Assembly (NCBI GenBank): GCA_029244985.1
Contig: JAQWQD010000070.1
Coordinates: forward strand, 1 to 64,000
From: Gammaproteobacteria bacterium
Lineage (GTDB): Bacteria > Pseudomonadota > Gammaproteobacteria > Pseudomonadales > Pseudohongiellaceae
Length of the DNA stretch: 64,000 nt
Direction: 5' to 3'
In this document: positions 55,923 to 64,000 of the stretch, one piece after another
Position numbering within the stretch: the first letter of the stretch is position 1
Layout of the letters: each line of letters begins with the position of its first letter
Program-made: the position numbers and the translations under genes
Notes under the pieces: model-generated
Seen by the model: only the letters and a program-made list of their open reading frames with translations
The model's database searches: none
Told to the model about the DNA's origin: nothing

Positions 55923-57697
55923 TGGGCAAGCAAAAACTTAACCATCATAAATACAATGGCTGGCAGCTTTATGGCAGGTTATTTGCCTACGTCAAGGTTT
56001 ATCAACTTGCGTTGATTGGCAGTATTTTCGGATACATTGTGTTTGCTGCAACGTCGCCGCTTACAGCTTGGTGGCTTGGGATGACGGTCGATGCAATCAA
56101 TGCGGAGAACTATGAAGAATTGCGAATTATTAGCCCAATACTGTGCGTTTTAATAGTTATAATTAGAGGCGCGGGTGGGTTTCTAGGTAGTTATTCTTTG
56201 GCGACGATCGCGAATAATGTAATTCATAAATTGCGCTGTGAATTGATAGATCACCTGATCACTTTACCTTCAAGTTATTTTGACAAAGTAACACCAGGTA
56301 AACTTGTGTCGAAATTCACTTACGATGTGACTCAAATTACTGGCGCTGCATCAAATGCCTTTGCTGTTATCGTTCGAGAGGGGTTCACGATAATTGGTTT
56401 ATTGGTTTATCTAATGATAGTGGATCTGCAATTAAGCTTAACTTTTTTAATTATTGCGCCGTTTGTTGCGTTAATTGTAAATATAGCCTCTAAGCGATTT
56501 CGGCGCTATAGCACGCAGATGCAAGACTCGATGGGAGAAGTGACTCAGATCACCAGTGAATCGATAAAAGGGCATCGCGTCATCCGAACTTTTAATGCAG
56601 AAGATTTTGTAGGTGATCGACTGTTAGAAGCAAGCGAAAAAAATCGACGGCAGAACATGAAGATGGCTTTGACTAGAAGTGCAAGTACTCCTTTGGTGCA
56701 GCTTATTGTCAGTATGGCGCTTGCTTTGCTGGTTTGGTTGGCGATGTCTCCGGAATTCTTTGCAGATAAAACGCCAGGTGACTTCGTTGCTTTTCTTGGT
56801 GCCGCAAGTTTGCTAGCTAAACCTATTCGTCAGCTAACACAGATTAATTCAGTTATACAAAGAGGACTCTCTGCGTCTTATAGTATTTTTACTCTGCTAG
56901 ACGAAAAGCCCGAGATCGATGACGGTGATTTTCAAATTGAACGGGCAAAAGGCGATATCAAGTTTAGTAATGTAAGTTTTGGCTATAATGAGTCCTCTCG
57001 CGCACTTAATGAAGTAAGCTTTAATTCTAAAGCTGGCCAGACAATCGCTTTAGTTGGCAAATCGGGTAGTGGTAAATCTAGCCTGGTAAGTTTAATTCCA
57101 CGGTTCTATAACACTAATTCCGGTGTTATTTCTCTAGACGGGATTCCTATTGAGGAGTACAAGTTATCGAATTTGCGAGATCAGATATCTTTGGTGACCC
57201 AACAAGTGGTGCTATTCAATGGCTCAGTTGCAGAGAATATCGCTTATGGAGAAAAGGAACTGGATTTTCAAAAAATTGAAGCGGCGGCAGAGAATGCCTA
57301 TGCAATGGAATTCATCAAGAATCTGCCAGATGGGCTCAATACTCAAGTCGGTGATGACGCAAGCTTGCTTTCGGGTGGCCAGAGGCAACGAATAGCGATA
57401 GCTCGAGCATTACTAAAAGATGCACCAATTTTGATATTTGATGAAGCGACGTCAGCCCTCGATTCGCAATCGGAACAACATATTCAAGATGCATTGCAAA
57501 TCTTGATAAAGGGGCGCACAACTTTTGTGATTGCTCATAGATTATCTACTATTGAAAATGCAGATTTAATATTGGTTATGGACCAAGGAAAAATTGTAGA
57601 ATCAGGAATTCACACTCAGTTGCTTAATCAAGCCGGGCAATATGCCAGATTGCACAAGATTCAGTTTTCGGAGAATGATACGGCAACAGGCGAATGA
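55922..57697 (+). CDS. msbA: Lipid A ABC exporter, ATPase/inner membrane subunit
   Basis: ABC exporter fold; Walker A VGKSGSGKSSLVSLIPRFY, LLSGGQRQRIAIARALLKDAPILIFDEATSALD; upstream of lpxK. Confidence 0.95.
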   Translation: MGKQKLNHHKYNGWQLYGRLFAYVKVYQLALIGSIFGYIVFAATSPLTAWWLGMTVDAINAENYEELRIISPILCVLIVIIRGAGGFLGSYSLATIANNVIHKLRCELIDHLITLPSSYFDKVTPGKLVSKFTYDVTQITGAASNAFAVIVREGFTIIGLLVYLMIVDLQLSLTFLIIAPFVALIVNIASKRFRRYSTQMQDSMGEVTQITSESIKGHRVIRTFNAEDFVGDRLLEASEKNRRQNMKMALTRSASTPLVQLIVSMALALLVWLAMSPEFFADKTPGDFVAFLGAASLLAKPIRQLTQINSVIQRGLSASYSIFTLLDEKPEIDDGDFQIERAKGDIKFSNVSFGYNESSRALNEVSFNSKAGQTIALVGKSGSGKSSLVSLIPRFYNTNSGVISLDGIPIEEYKLSNLRDQISLVTQQVVLFNGSVAENIAYGEKELDFQKIEAAAENAYAMEFIKNLPDGLNTQVGDDASLLSGGQRQRIAIARALLKDAPILIFDEATSALDSQSEQHIQDALQILIKGRTTFVIAHRLSTIENADLILVMDQGKIVESGIHTQLLNQAGQYARLHKIQFSENDTATGE

Positions 57698-58710
57698 ATT
57701 TTTTAGAGAGAGCTTGGTACAGAAAAGCAGGGTGGTTAATTCTCTTGTGGCCAATAGCCTTTTTTTTTCAAGGCTTAACGAAATTTCGCCGCACCTTTCA
57801 ACAAGGAAAATCTCGTCCTACAAAGCATAATGTCCCGGTTGTCGTGATAGGCAACATATCTGTCGGTGGGACTGGGAAAACCCCGTTACTTATCGCAATC
57901 GCGCAGCAACTGCAAACTGTGGGCCTGCATCCCGGTATTATCAGCCGTGGCTTCGGGGGCAAAGGCGCGGACTATCCAATGCAAGTTAATGGTAACGACA
58001 ACCCTGCAATAGCAGGGGATGAACCAGTGCTCATTGCCCGCAAAACTAACTGTCCGGTGGTGATAGACCCTGACCGTAGATCGGCCCTTGATTACCTATT
58101 AGATTCAAACAAAATAGACGTTGTGCTAAGCGATGATGGCCTGCAGCATTATAAGCTTTTCAGAAATATTGAAGTTATTGTAGTAGATGGTCAGCGCCAA
58201 TTTGGCAATGGGATGTGTTTTCCTGCAGGCCCTTTAAGGGAACCTATTAAGCGTTTGCAGGAGGCAGATTTTATCGTGGTAAATGTTACAGGCCTGACTA
58301 GTGAGCAGATGGTTAGCTCATCGGCGGCAATGACTATGGAGCCCAAAGGTTTAGTCAATATGTTAACCGGCGAGAAACGACCTTTTGATGGCGCGCCATT
58401 TAACATGGGAAATAAGATTCAGGCAGTCTCAGGTATAGGTAATCCCAAAAGATTTTATAACTTATTAGATAAACTGCCGTATCGAATAATCCCAGTGGAG
58501 TTCCCGGATCATCATCAGTTTTCGGAAAGTGATTTTCAGTCTGGTATATTTGATGAACATCAACCAATAGTTATGACAGAGAAAGATGCTATTAAGTGTG
58601 AAAAGTTCGCAAAGAATAATTTCTGGTATTTACAAGCGCAAGTGAGGCTTCAGGGCTCATTTTTGGAGAAGTTTACAAATAAAATAAAAACATTTATTAA
58701 TGCAAGCTAA
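57694..58710 (+). CDS. lpxK: Tetraacyldisaccharide 4'-kinase
   Basis: VVVIGNISVGGTGKTPLLIAIAQQL, GIISRGFGGK, DDGLQHYKL. Confidence 0.95.
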   Translation: MNFLERAWYRKAGWLILLWPIAFFFQGLTKFRRTFQQGKSRPTKHNVPVVVIGNISVGGTGKTPLLIAIAQQLQTVGLHPGIISRGFGGKGADYPMQVNGNDNPAIAGDEPVLIARKTNCPVVIDPDRRSALDYLLDSNKIDVVLSDDGLQHYKLFRNIEVIVVDGQRQFGNGMCFPAGPLREPIKRLQEADFIVVNVTGLTSEQMVSSSAAMTMEPKGLVNMLTGEKRPFDGAPFNMGNKIQAVSGIGNPKRFYNLLDKLPYRIIPVEFPDHHQFSESDFQSGIFDEHQPIVMTEKDAIKCEKFAKNNFWYLQAQVRLQGSFLEKFTNKIKTFINAS

Positions 58711-58719
58711 TAAAAATGA

Positions 58720-58920
58720 TTGAGACTCATCATGTTGGATAAGAAACTATTAAGTATTTTGGTCTGCCCTTTATGTAAGGGGAATTTGACTTATAATAAA
58801 GATTCTCAGGAATTGATTTGCTTAAGGGATGCGTTAGCATATCCGATTAAAGATGATATTCCGGTAATGCTTAGTAACGAGGCAAGACAAATGTCGTTGG
58901 AAGAGCGAGAGAAATATTAG
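58720..58920 (+). CDS. Trm112 family protein (YcaR-like)
   Basis: [29 protein letters not shown]...[12 protein letters not shown]; between lpxK and kdsB. Confidence 0.93.
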   Translation: MRLIMLDKKLLSILVCPLCKGNLTYNKDSQELICLRDALAYPIKDDIPVMLSNEARQMSLEEREKY

Positions 58921-59654
58921 TGAGCTTTACTGTAATAATTCCAGCACGCTATGCAGCGCAACGACTCCCAGGCAAACCATTATTAGATATTAATGGTAAA
59001 CCTATGTTGCAACATACTTACGAGCGAGCTTGCTCTAGCGACGCTAAGAACATCTATATTGCGACTGATGACGATCGCATTAGATACAGTGCAGAAAACT
59101 TTGGTGCGAAAGTGTTTATGACCTCCCAAACGCACCGTTCGGGCACAGATCGAATTCAGGAAGTTTCCCAGCACCTTCGGTTAGGGGAGGATGAAATTGT
59201 TGTAAATGTTCAAGCGGATGAACCTCTTATCCCACCAAGCGCCATCAATCAAGTTGCAAACAATTTGTTAAATAGTAAAGATGTGGGAATTGCGACATTG
59301 TGCGAAATAATTTCTTCTCAAGAAGAGATAGAAGATTGCAACGCAGTAAAAGTTGTAATGAATGAACGAAGTCATGCCTTGTATTTTAGTCGAGCAACCA
59401 TTCCTTATCAGGCAAGTGCTTCCGCAAAAAACTGTTTTCGACATATTGGTATCTATGCTTATCGAGTGAGTGTTTTAAATGAATACGTAAGGTGGCCGCC
59501 TTCTGAGCTAGAAATTTCTGAGAAACTTGAGCAGCTGAGAGCTTTGTATAACGGAGTAAAAATGCACGTCGCCGTAAGCGGCGTCCGGGTTCCGGCCGGG
59601 GTCGATACAAAGAAAGATCTTAACGCAGTACGGGCATTGCTTTCTTGCGAGTGA
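58920..59654 (+). CDS. kdsB: 3-deoxy-manno-octulosonate cytidylyltransferase
   Basis: FTVIIPARYAAQRLPGKPLLDINGKPMLQHTYERA, VNVQADEPLIPP. Confidence 0.96.
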   Translation: MSFTVIIPARYAAQRLPGKPLLDINGKPMLQHTYERACSSDAKNIYIATDDDRIRYSAENFGAKVFMTSQTHRSGTDRIQEVSQHLRLGEDEIVVNVQADEPLIPPSAINQVANNLLNSKDVGIATLCEIISSQEEIEDCNAVKVVMNERSHALYFSRATIPYQASASAKNCFRHIGIYAYRVSVLNEYVRWPPSELEISEKLEQLRALYNGVKMHVAVSGVRVPAGVDTKKDLNAVRALLSCE

Positions 59655-59737
59655 GCACAGATTTAATTAGCCTAAATCTATCAATGTATTAGTGGTTTGC
59701 TTAGGCAGTATTTGCCCTATCACCGGCACGCCAAATT

Positions 59738-60751
59738 ATGAAAATCCAGCGAACAATAGACCTACAACAATTTAATAGTTTTGGTGTCCCAGCAATAGCC
59801 ACCTTTTTCGCTGCTGTGGAAAATCAAACTGATTTGGAGGTAGCCTTACGTTTCGCTGAGACTGAAAACTTGCCCGTTCAGGTGCTTGGCGGCGGCAGTA
59901 ATACCCTCTTTGTCCATGATTTTCCAGGCCTGTTACTGCATGTTGCAAATAAAGGTGTCGATTGGCGTGATCGATCGGAAGGCGGTGCTACTAGTATTCG
60001 AATAGCTGCAGGTGAAAATTGGCATGAATTGGTTGGTAGTTGTTTACAAAAAGGCCTGTATGGGCTGGAGAATCTCGCGCTTATACCTGGCACCGCCGGT
60101 GCTGCTCCTATTCAAAATATTGGTGCCTATGGGGTTGAGTTAGCGGACTTCTTCCTAGACGCAACGGTGTACGACCGTGAGACTGGAAAATGGCGCGTTA
60201 TGAGTAAGCAAGATTGCGAGTTTGCTTATCGCGACAGTTTATTCAAAGGTGACGGATTCGGTAGATACATCATATTTGACCTTCGCCTTAAATTGGACAC
60301 ACAGTGGGTGCCGAATTTGAGTTATCAAGGTTTGGAAGAAGCATTGGCTAGCTCTAAACCAACCCCAGAAGAGGTATTCGAAACAGTATGTCAGATTCGC
60401 CGCTCGAAGTTACCAGACCCTAGAGAAATAGGAAATGCAGGTAGCTTTTTTAAAAATCCAATTATCTCTATTGAAAGGTTTAAAGCGCTTGAAAAGCAAT
60501 TACCAGGATTGCCAAATTATGCTCTCGAACAAGAAGGTTTGACTAAGATTCCAGCGGCTTGGTTATTAGAGGAACTTGGCTGGAAAGGCAGAACTCGAGG
60601 TGCTGCTGCCGTTTATAACAAACATGCTCTAGTAATAATAAACTCTGGTGATGCAGATGGAGAGGATATTTTATTGTTAGCCCAAGAGATGAGCAGTTCG
60701 GTTCTGGAGGCCTACGGGATTGCACTGGAACCGGAAGTTCGAATTCTTTAG
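59738..60751 (+). CDS. murB: UDP-N-acetylenolpyruvoylglucosamine reductase
   Basis: VLGGGSNTLF, LIPGTAGAAPIQNIGAYGVEL, NAGSFFKNP. Confidence 0.96.
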   Translation: MKIQRTIDLQQFNSFGVPAIATFFAAVENQTDLEVALRFAETENLPVQVLGGGSNTLFVHDFPGLLLHVANKGVDWRDRSEGGATSIRIAAGENWHELVGSCLQKGLYGLENLALIPGTAGAAPIQNIGAYGVELADFFLDATVYDRETGKWRVMSKQDCEFAYRDSLFKGDGFGRYIIFDLRLKLDTQWVPNLSYQGLEEALASSKPTPEEVFETVCQIRRSKLPDPREIGNAGSFFKNPIISIERFKALEKQLPGLPNYALEQEGLTKIPAAWLLEELGWKGRTRGAAAVYNKHALVIINSGDADGEDILLLAQEMSSSVLEAYGIALEPEVRIL

Positions 60752-60848
60752 ATGGGAAGACTAAAAATTAGAATAAAGTCGTTAGTTAGGCCTTTTCCAA
60801 CCTCCAATGCTTTTGCCTTTTTAGTGGCGAAGGGGGTTCAGTAAGCTT

Positions 60849-62696
60849 ATGTCGACAGACGAACATAAAATATTTGATCACAAAAACTATCTTGCCACAT
60901 TAACCCGCCGGCCAGGCGTTTATCGCATGATAGATGCTAAAGGTGGCGTCATTTATGTTGGTAAGGCGCGCAATTTAAAAAACCGCGTAGGGAGCTATTT
61001 TAGAGCCTCTGGACTGGCCTCTAAAACCATGGCGATGGTTGAGAAGATTGCTGCTATTGAAGTTACTGTCACTGGCAGTGATACCGAAGCGCTTTTGTTA
61101 GAGCAGAGCCTAATTAAAGACAATCGACCAGCCTATAATATTCAGCTAAGAGATGATAAATCATACCCTTATATACTTCTCACCGACGCTGACACTTATC
61201 CAAGATTAAGTTTTTATCGCGGCAGCCGGAAGCGCAAAGCGCGATATTTTGGTCCGTACCCCAGTGCTCATGCAACTCGAGAAACACTTCAAGTACTGCA
61301 GAAAGTATTTCGCATAAGACAATGTGAAGACTCATATTTTAGCAATAGATCACGACCTTGCCTGCAGTACCAAATTAAACGTTGCACTGCTCCCTGTGTT
61401 GGCCTTATAGGCCCGGACGAGTACGCCAAAGACGTGCGCTACTCGACTTTATTCCTACAAGGTAAAAGTGACCAACTCACAAAAGAGCTTACTCTAAATA
61501 TGGAGGCGGCTGCAGAGCAAGAGGATTTTGAAGCCGCTGCAATTTTGCGCGACCAAATTATCGACCTAAGGCGGATTCAAGAGCAGCAATTCGTGGCTAA
61601 TCATGGCAATGACGCAGATATTTTAGCGGCGGCGTTAGAGCAACCCTATGTTTGCGTTCATATAATCTATGTTCGCGGAGGAAGAGTCATTGGGAGCAAA
61701 GCATTCTATCCGCGCTTCAAGCTGGCTGAAACCGCTGCAGAGGTGCTCAATGCGTTTATTTCTCAGAATTATCTCATCGATGAAAAAGCAACGACTATAC
61801 CGACTGAGGTCATTGTGCCTGGGAATTTAGAGGAAGCTGAGGAATTACAGGCAGCACTGTGTTATGTGGCCAAGCGGAAGATCAAATTATCTCAACGCGT
61901 TCGTGGCTATAGAGCAAAATGGGTTCAATTGGCGACTACAAACGCTAGCCAGTCCTTGAAAGCCCATATAAGTGATAAGCAAAATATCCTAAAGCGTTTC
62001 AGAGATCTACAGAAGTCTATTAATTTAGAATCTCAACTTCTTCGTGTTGAATGTTTTGATATCAGTCATACGTCGGGAGAAAGTACTGTGGCTTCTTGTG
62101 TGGTTTTTGACGATACAGGTGCTGTTAAATCGGATTATCGCCGCTTTAATATCACGGACATTACCCCCGGGGATGATTTTGCGGCGATGGAACAAGTGCT
62201 TGATCGCCGTTTCACGAGGCTTAGTAAAGGCGAGGGAAAAGTTCCCGACATTCTTTTAATTGATGGTGGTAAGGGGCAGTTAACGCAAGCTAAGCGAGTA
62301 CTGGAGAAGTTTCAATTGCCGGAGGTCTGCTTATTAGGCATTGCCAAAGGTATTAGTCGTCGCGCAGGGCAGGAAACTCTGTTTTTAGACACCGAACATG
62401 GCTATCAGGAAATTGTCTTAGCTACTGATTCGCCGGCATTGCACTTACTGCAACAGATTAGAGATGAGGCACATCGTTTCGCAATTACTGGTCATCGGCA
62501 ACGTCGTGGTAAAGCAAAGAAGCACTCCCTGCTAGAACAGATTCCTGGCCTCGGCCCCAAACGACGGCGTGATTTGCTTAAACATTTTGGGGGGCAGCAG
62601 GAAATAAAGAAGGCGAGTGAGGCAGAAATGACAAAAGTTTCTGGGATTAGTAAGAAATTGGCCGAAAACATTTATGAATATCTTCACAATAATTAA
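60849..62696 (+). CDS. uvrC: UvrABC system protein C
   Basis: GVYRMIDAKGGVIYVGKARNLKNRVGSYF GIY-YIG domain, UVR motif, C-terminal HhH. Confidence 0.97.
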   Translation: MSTDEHKIFDHKNYLATLTRRPGVYRMIDAKGGVIYVGKARNLKNRVGSYFRASGLASKTMAMVEKIAAIEVTVTGSDTEALLLEQSLIKDNRPAYNIQLRDDKSYPYILLTDADTYPRLSFYRGSRKRKARYFGPYPSAHATRETLQVLQKVFRIRQCEDSYFSNRSRPCLQYQIKRCTAPCVGLIGPDEYAKDVRYSTLFLQGKSDQLTKELTLNMEAAAEQEDFEAAAILRDQIIDLRRIQEQQFVANHGNDADILAAALEQPYVCVHIIYVRGGRVIGSKAFYPRFKLAETAAEVLNAFISQNYLIDEKATTIPTEVIVPGNLEEAEELQAALCYVAKRKIKLSQRVRGYRAKWVQLATTNASQSLKAHISDKQNILKRFRDLQKSINLESQLLRVECFDISHTSGESTVASCVVFDDTGAVKSDYRRFNITDITPGDDFAAMEQVLDRRFTRLSKGEGKVPDILLIDGGKGQLTQAKRVLEKFQLPEVCLLGIAKGISRRAGQETLFLDTEHGYQEIVLATDSPALHLLQQIRDEAHRFAITGHRQRRGKAKKHSLLEQIPGLGPKRRRDLLKHFGGQQEIKKASEAEMTKVSGISKKLAENIYEYLHNN

Positions 62697-62810
62697 CATC
62701 GACCGCTTATTAGTTCCATTTAAATTGATTGACGGTAATAAAACCTTTATAACCGATCTAGCTTTTAGAATGTAAAAGTCTGTTTTAACAGACAATTTCC
62801 GTGATGAGTT

Positions 62811-63356
62811 ATGAATTGGGCTAATCTAGCAACATATTTGCGCATACTTCTAATTCCAGTTGTAATTGCCTGTTTTCACTCGACGTTTCCCTCCGCAAAT
62901 ATATGGGCTGCTATCTTGTTTTCTGTCGCCAGTGCGACTGATTGGCTGGACGGTTTCTTAGCGAGGAAGTTAGATCAAGGTTCAGAGTTCGGAGCATTCT
63001 TAGACCCAGTGGCTGATAAGTTATTAGTGACCGTGATTTTAATCATGTTAGTCGCATCCTATCCGGTATTGCTGTTTGCTACGGCAGTCATCATTACCCG
63101 GGAATTATTGATCTCAGCATTACGAGAATGGATGGCAGGGAAAGGTAATCGCGGAGTTGTCGAAGTGGCATTTTCTGGAAAACTGAAAACCACTGTACAA
63201 ATGATAGCCATTATCGCCTTACTGTTAGCTAACGACGATTATCCGAGGTGGATTTGGGATGTTGGTTTTTATGCCCTACATTTTGCAGCCCTTCTTAGCG
63301 TATACTCAATGTTGCTATATTTCAAAAATGCTTGGGATTTCTTAAGAGAGGAATGA
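62811..63356 (+). CDS. pgsA: CDP-diacylglycerol-glycerol-3-phosphate 3-phosphatidyltransferase
   Basis: CDP-alcohol phosphotransferase motif DWLDGFLARKLDQGSEFGAFLDPVADK; uvrC-pgsA-tRNA order as in E. coli. Confidence 0.95.
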   Translation: MNWANLATYLRILLIPVVIACFHSTFPSANIWAAILFSVASATDWLDGFLARKLDQGSEFGAFLDPVADKLLVTVILIMLVASYPVLLFATAVIITRELLISALREWMAGKGNRGVVEVAFSGKLKTTVQMIAIIALLLANDDYPRWIWDVGFYALHFAALLSVYSMLLYFKNAWDFLREE

Positions 63357-63478
63357 TCTTCCCTTGACTCGGTTGGCTTTGACATTAAAATAGCGCCTCT
63401 TTCGTGACAGCGGCTTATGAAGAAGAATGTTACAGGACTGCGAAAGAAGTTTAAGCTGCCATAATTGATTGAAACAAA

Positions 63479-63554
<76 letters not shown>

Positions 63555-63650
63555 ATTTTTTCAACTTTATCTTAATTATTCCCCGGTGTATGAATGCTGA
63601 TACTGTTGGGTTTTGGTATAGTTCGGCGGCTTTCAGAATATAGAAAAAAT

Positions 63651-63724
63651 GGCTGGGTGGCAGAGTGGTTATGCAGCGGACTGCAACTCCGTGTACGCCG
63701 GTTCGATTCCGACCCCAGCCTCCA
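63651..63724 (+). tRNA. tRNA-Cys(GCA)
   Basis: GGCTGGG...CCCAGCC acceptor stem, CTGCAAC anticodon loop, GGTTCGATTCC T-arm, encoded CCA. Confidence 0.97.
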
Positions 63725-63757
63725 AAAGCAGCGCAGTAATAAAGTCCATTCCGTATT

Positions 63758-63802
63758 GCCCGGGTGGCGAAATTGGTAGACGCAAGGGACTTAAAATCCC
63801 TA
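63758..63802 (+). pseudogene. 5' part of tRNA-Leu(UAA), truncated after the anticodon stem
   Basis: GCCCGGG acceptor 5' strand, D-arm GCGAAATTGGTAGACGC, anticodon arm AGGGA-CTTAAAA-TCCCT; no T-arm (GGTTCGA) and no CCCGGGC acceptor 3' strand in the remaining ~200 bp. Confidence 0.88.
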
Positions 63803-63854
63803 AGTGGTCCCCGTGGTTAGTGCCTTACAGCGATACTGTCACCCTTATTGCCCC

Positions 63855-63891
63855 CCCTAGCGTCCTGTTACAATCATTAAGAATGCTAGGG
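63855..63891. repeat. Inverted repeat CCCTAGC...GCTAGGG downstream of the truncated tRNA-Leu
   Basis: 7 bp perfect arms separated by 23 bp. Confidence 0.4.
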
Positions 63892-64000
63892 AGTATGATC
63901 TCAGTAACACGAATAGAAATGGTGCCTTTGTCTAGATAAACAGGCATATCCTTTGAGTAAATAAATTACCAAGTTAGTGAATTAATCAATAATTTGCTCA

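Noticed and set aside
62778-62793. GTCTGT-TTTA-ACAGAC palindrome upstream of pgsA
   Set aside because: Short; looks superficially like a regulator half-site but does not match the CTGT-N8-ACAG LexA spacing.
63594-63939. ORFs of 61 and 96 aa across the tRNA cluster
   Set aside because: They read through tRNA-Cys and tRNA-Leu sequence; not credible protein genes.

Overview
The window is a dense stretch of bacterial chromosome, almost certainly gammaproteobacterial (inferred from gene content and gene order, not from a taxonomic search). It is almost entirely core housekeeping genes. Recognisable blocks are: gpsA-DUF4389-sixA-DUF4892/OmpA; folE; prmB-aroC; leuCD-asd-fimV-like-truA-trpFBA-accD-folC-SPOR-cvpA-purF; a minus-strand moxR/DUF58/Bat aerotolerance-type operon; tatD; ilvE; topA; lexA; nagZ-mscS-hpt; a minus-strand AddA/AddB-like helicase-nuclease pair with mnmH; DUF1285; etfBA; rne; a lone serine-recombinase-family gene; lolCDE-exbBD-msbA-lpxK-ycaR-kdsB-murB; uvrC-pgsA; and a tRNA cluster Gly(GCC)-Cys(GCA)-Leu(UAA). 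I found no CRISPR array, no rRNA, no evident prophage body, and no clear novel multi-gene system. The strongest anomaly is at the extreme right end. The tRNA-Leu(UAA) gene is intact through its anticodon stem, then runs into unrelated sequence with no T-arm and no 3' acceptor strand. This looks like the edge of an insertion or deletion whose body lies outside the window. Secondary points are a recombinase with several substituted active-site positions next to a ~950 bp structured noncoding region upstream of rne, an AddAB-type pair with an Fe-S nuclease signature, and several genes missing from otherwise conserved neighbourhoods (leuB, comEC, ETF-QO, sulA, rluC). All functional calls come from reading the protein sequences; no database search was run.
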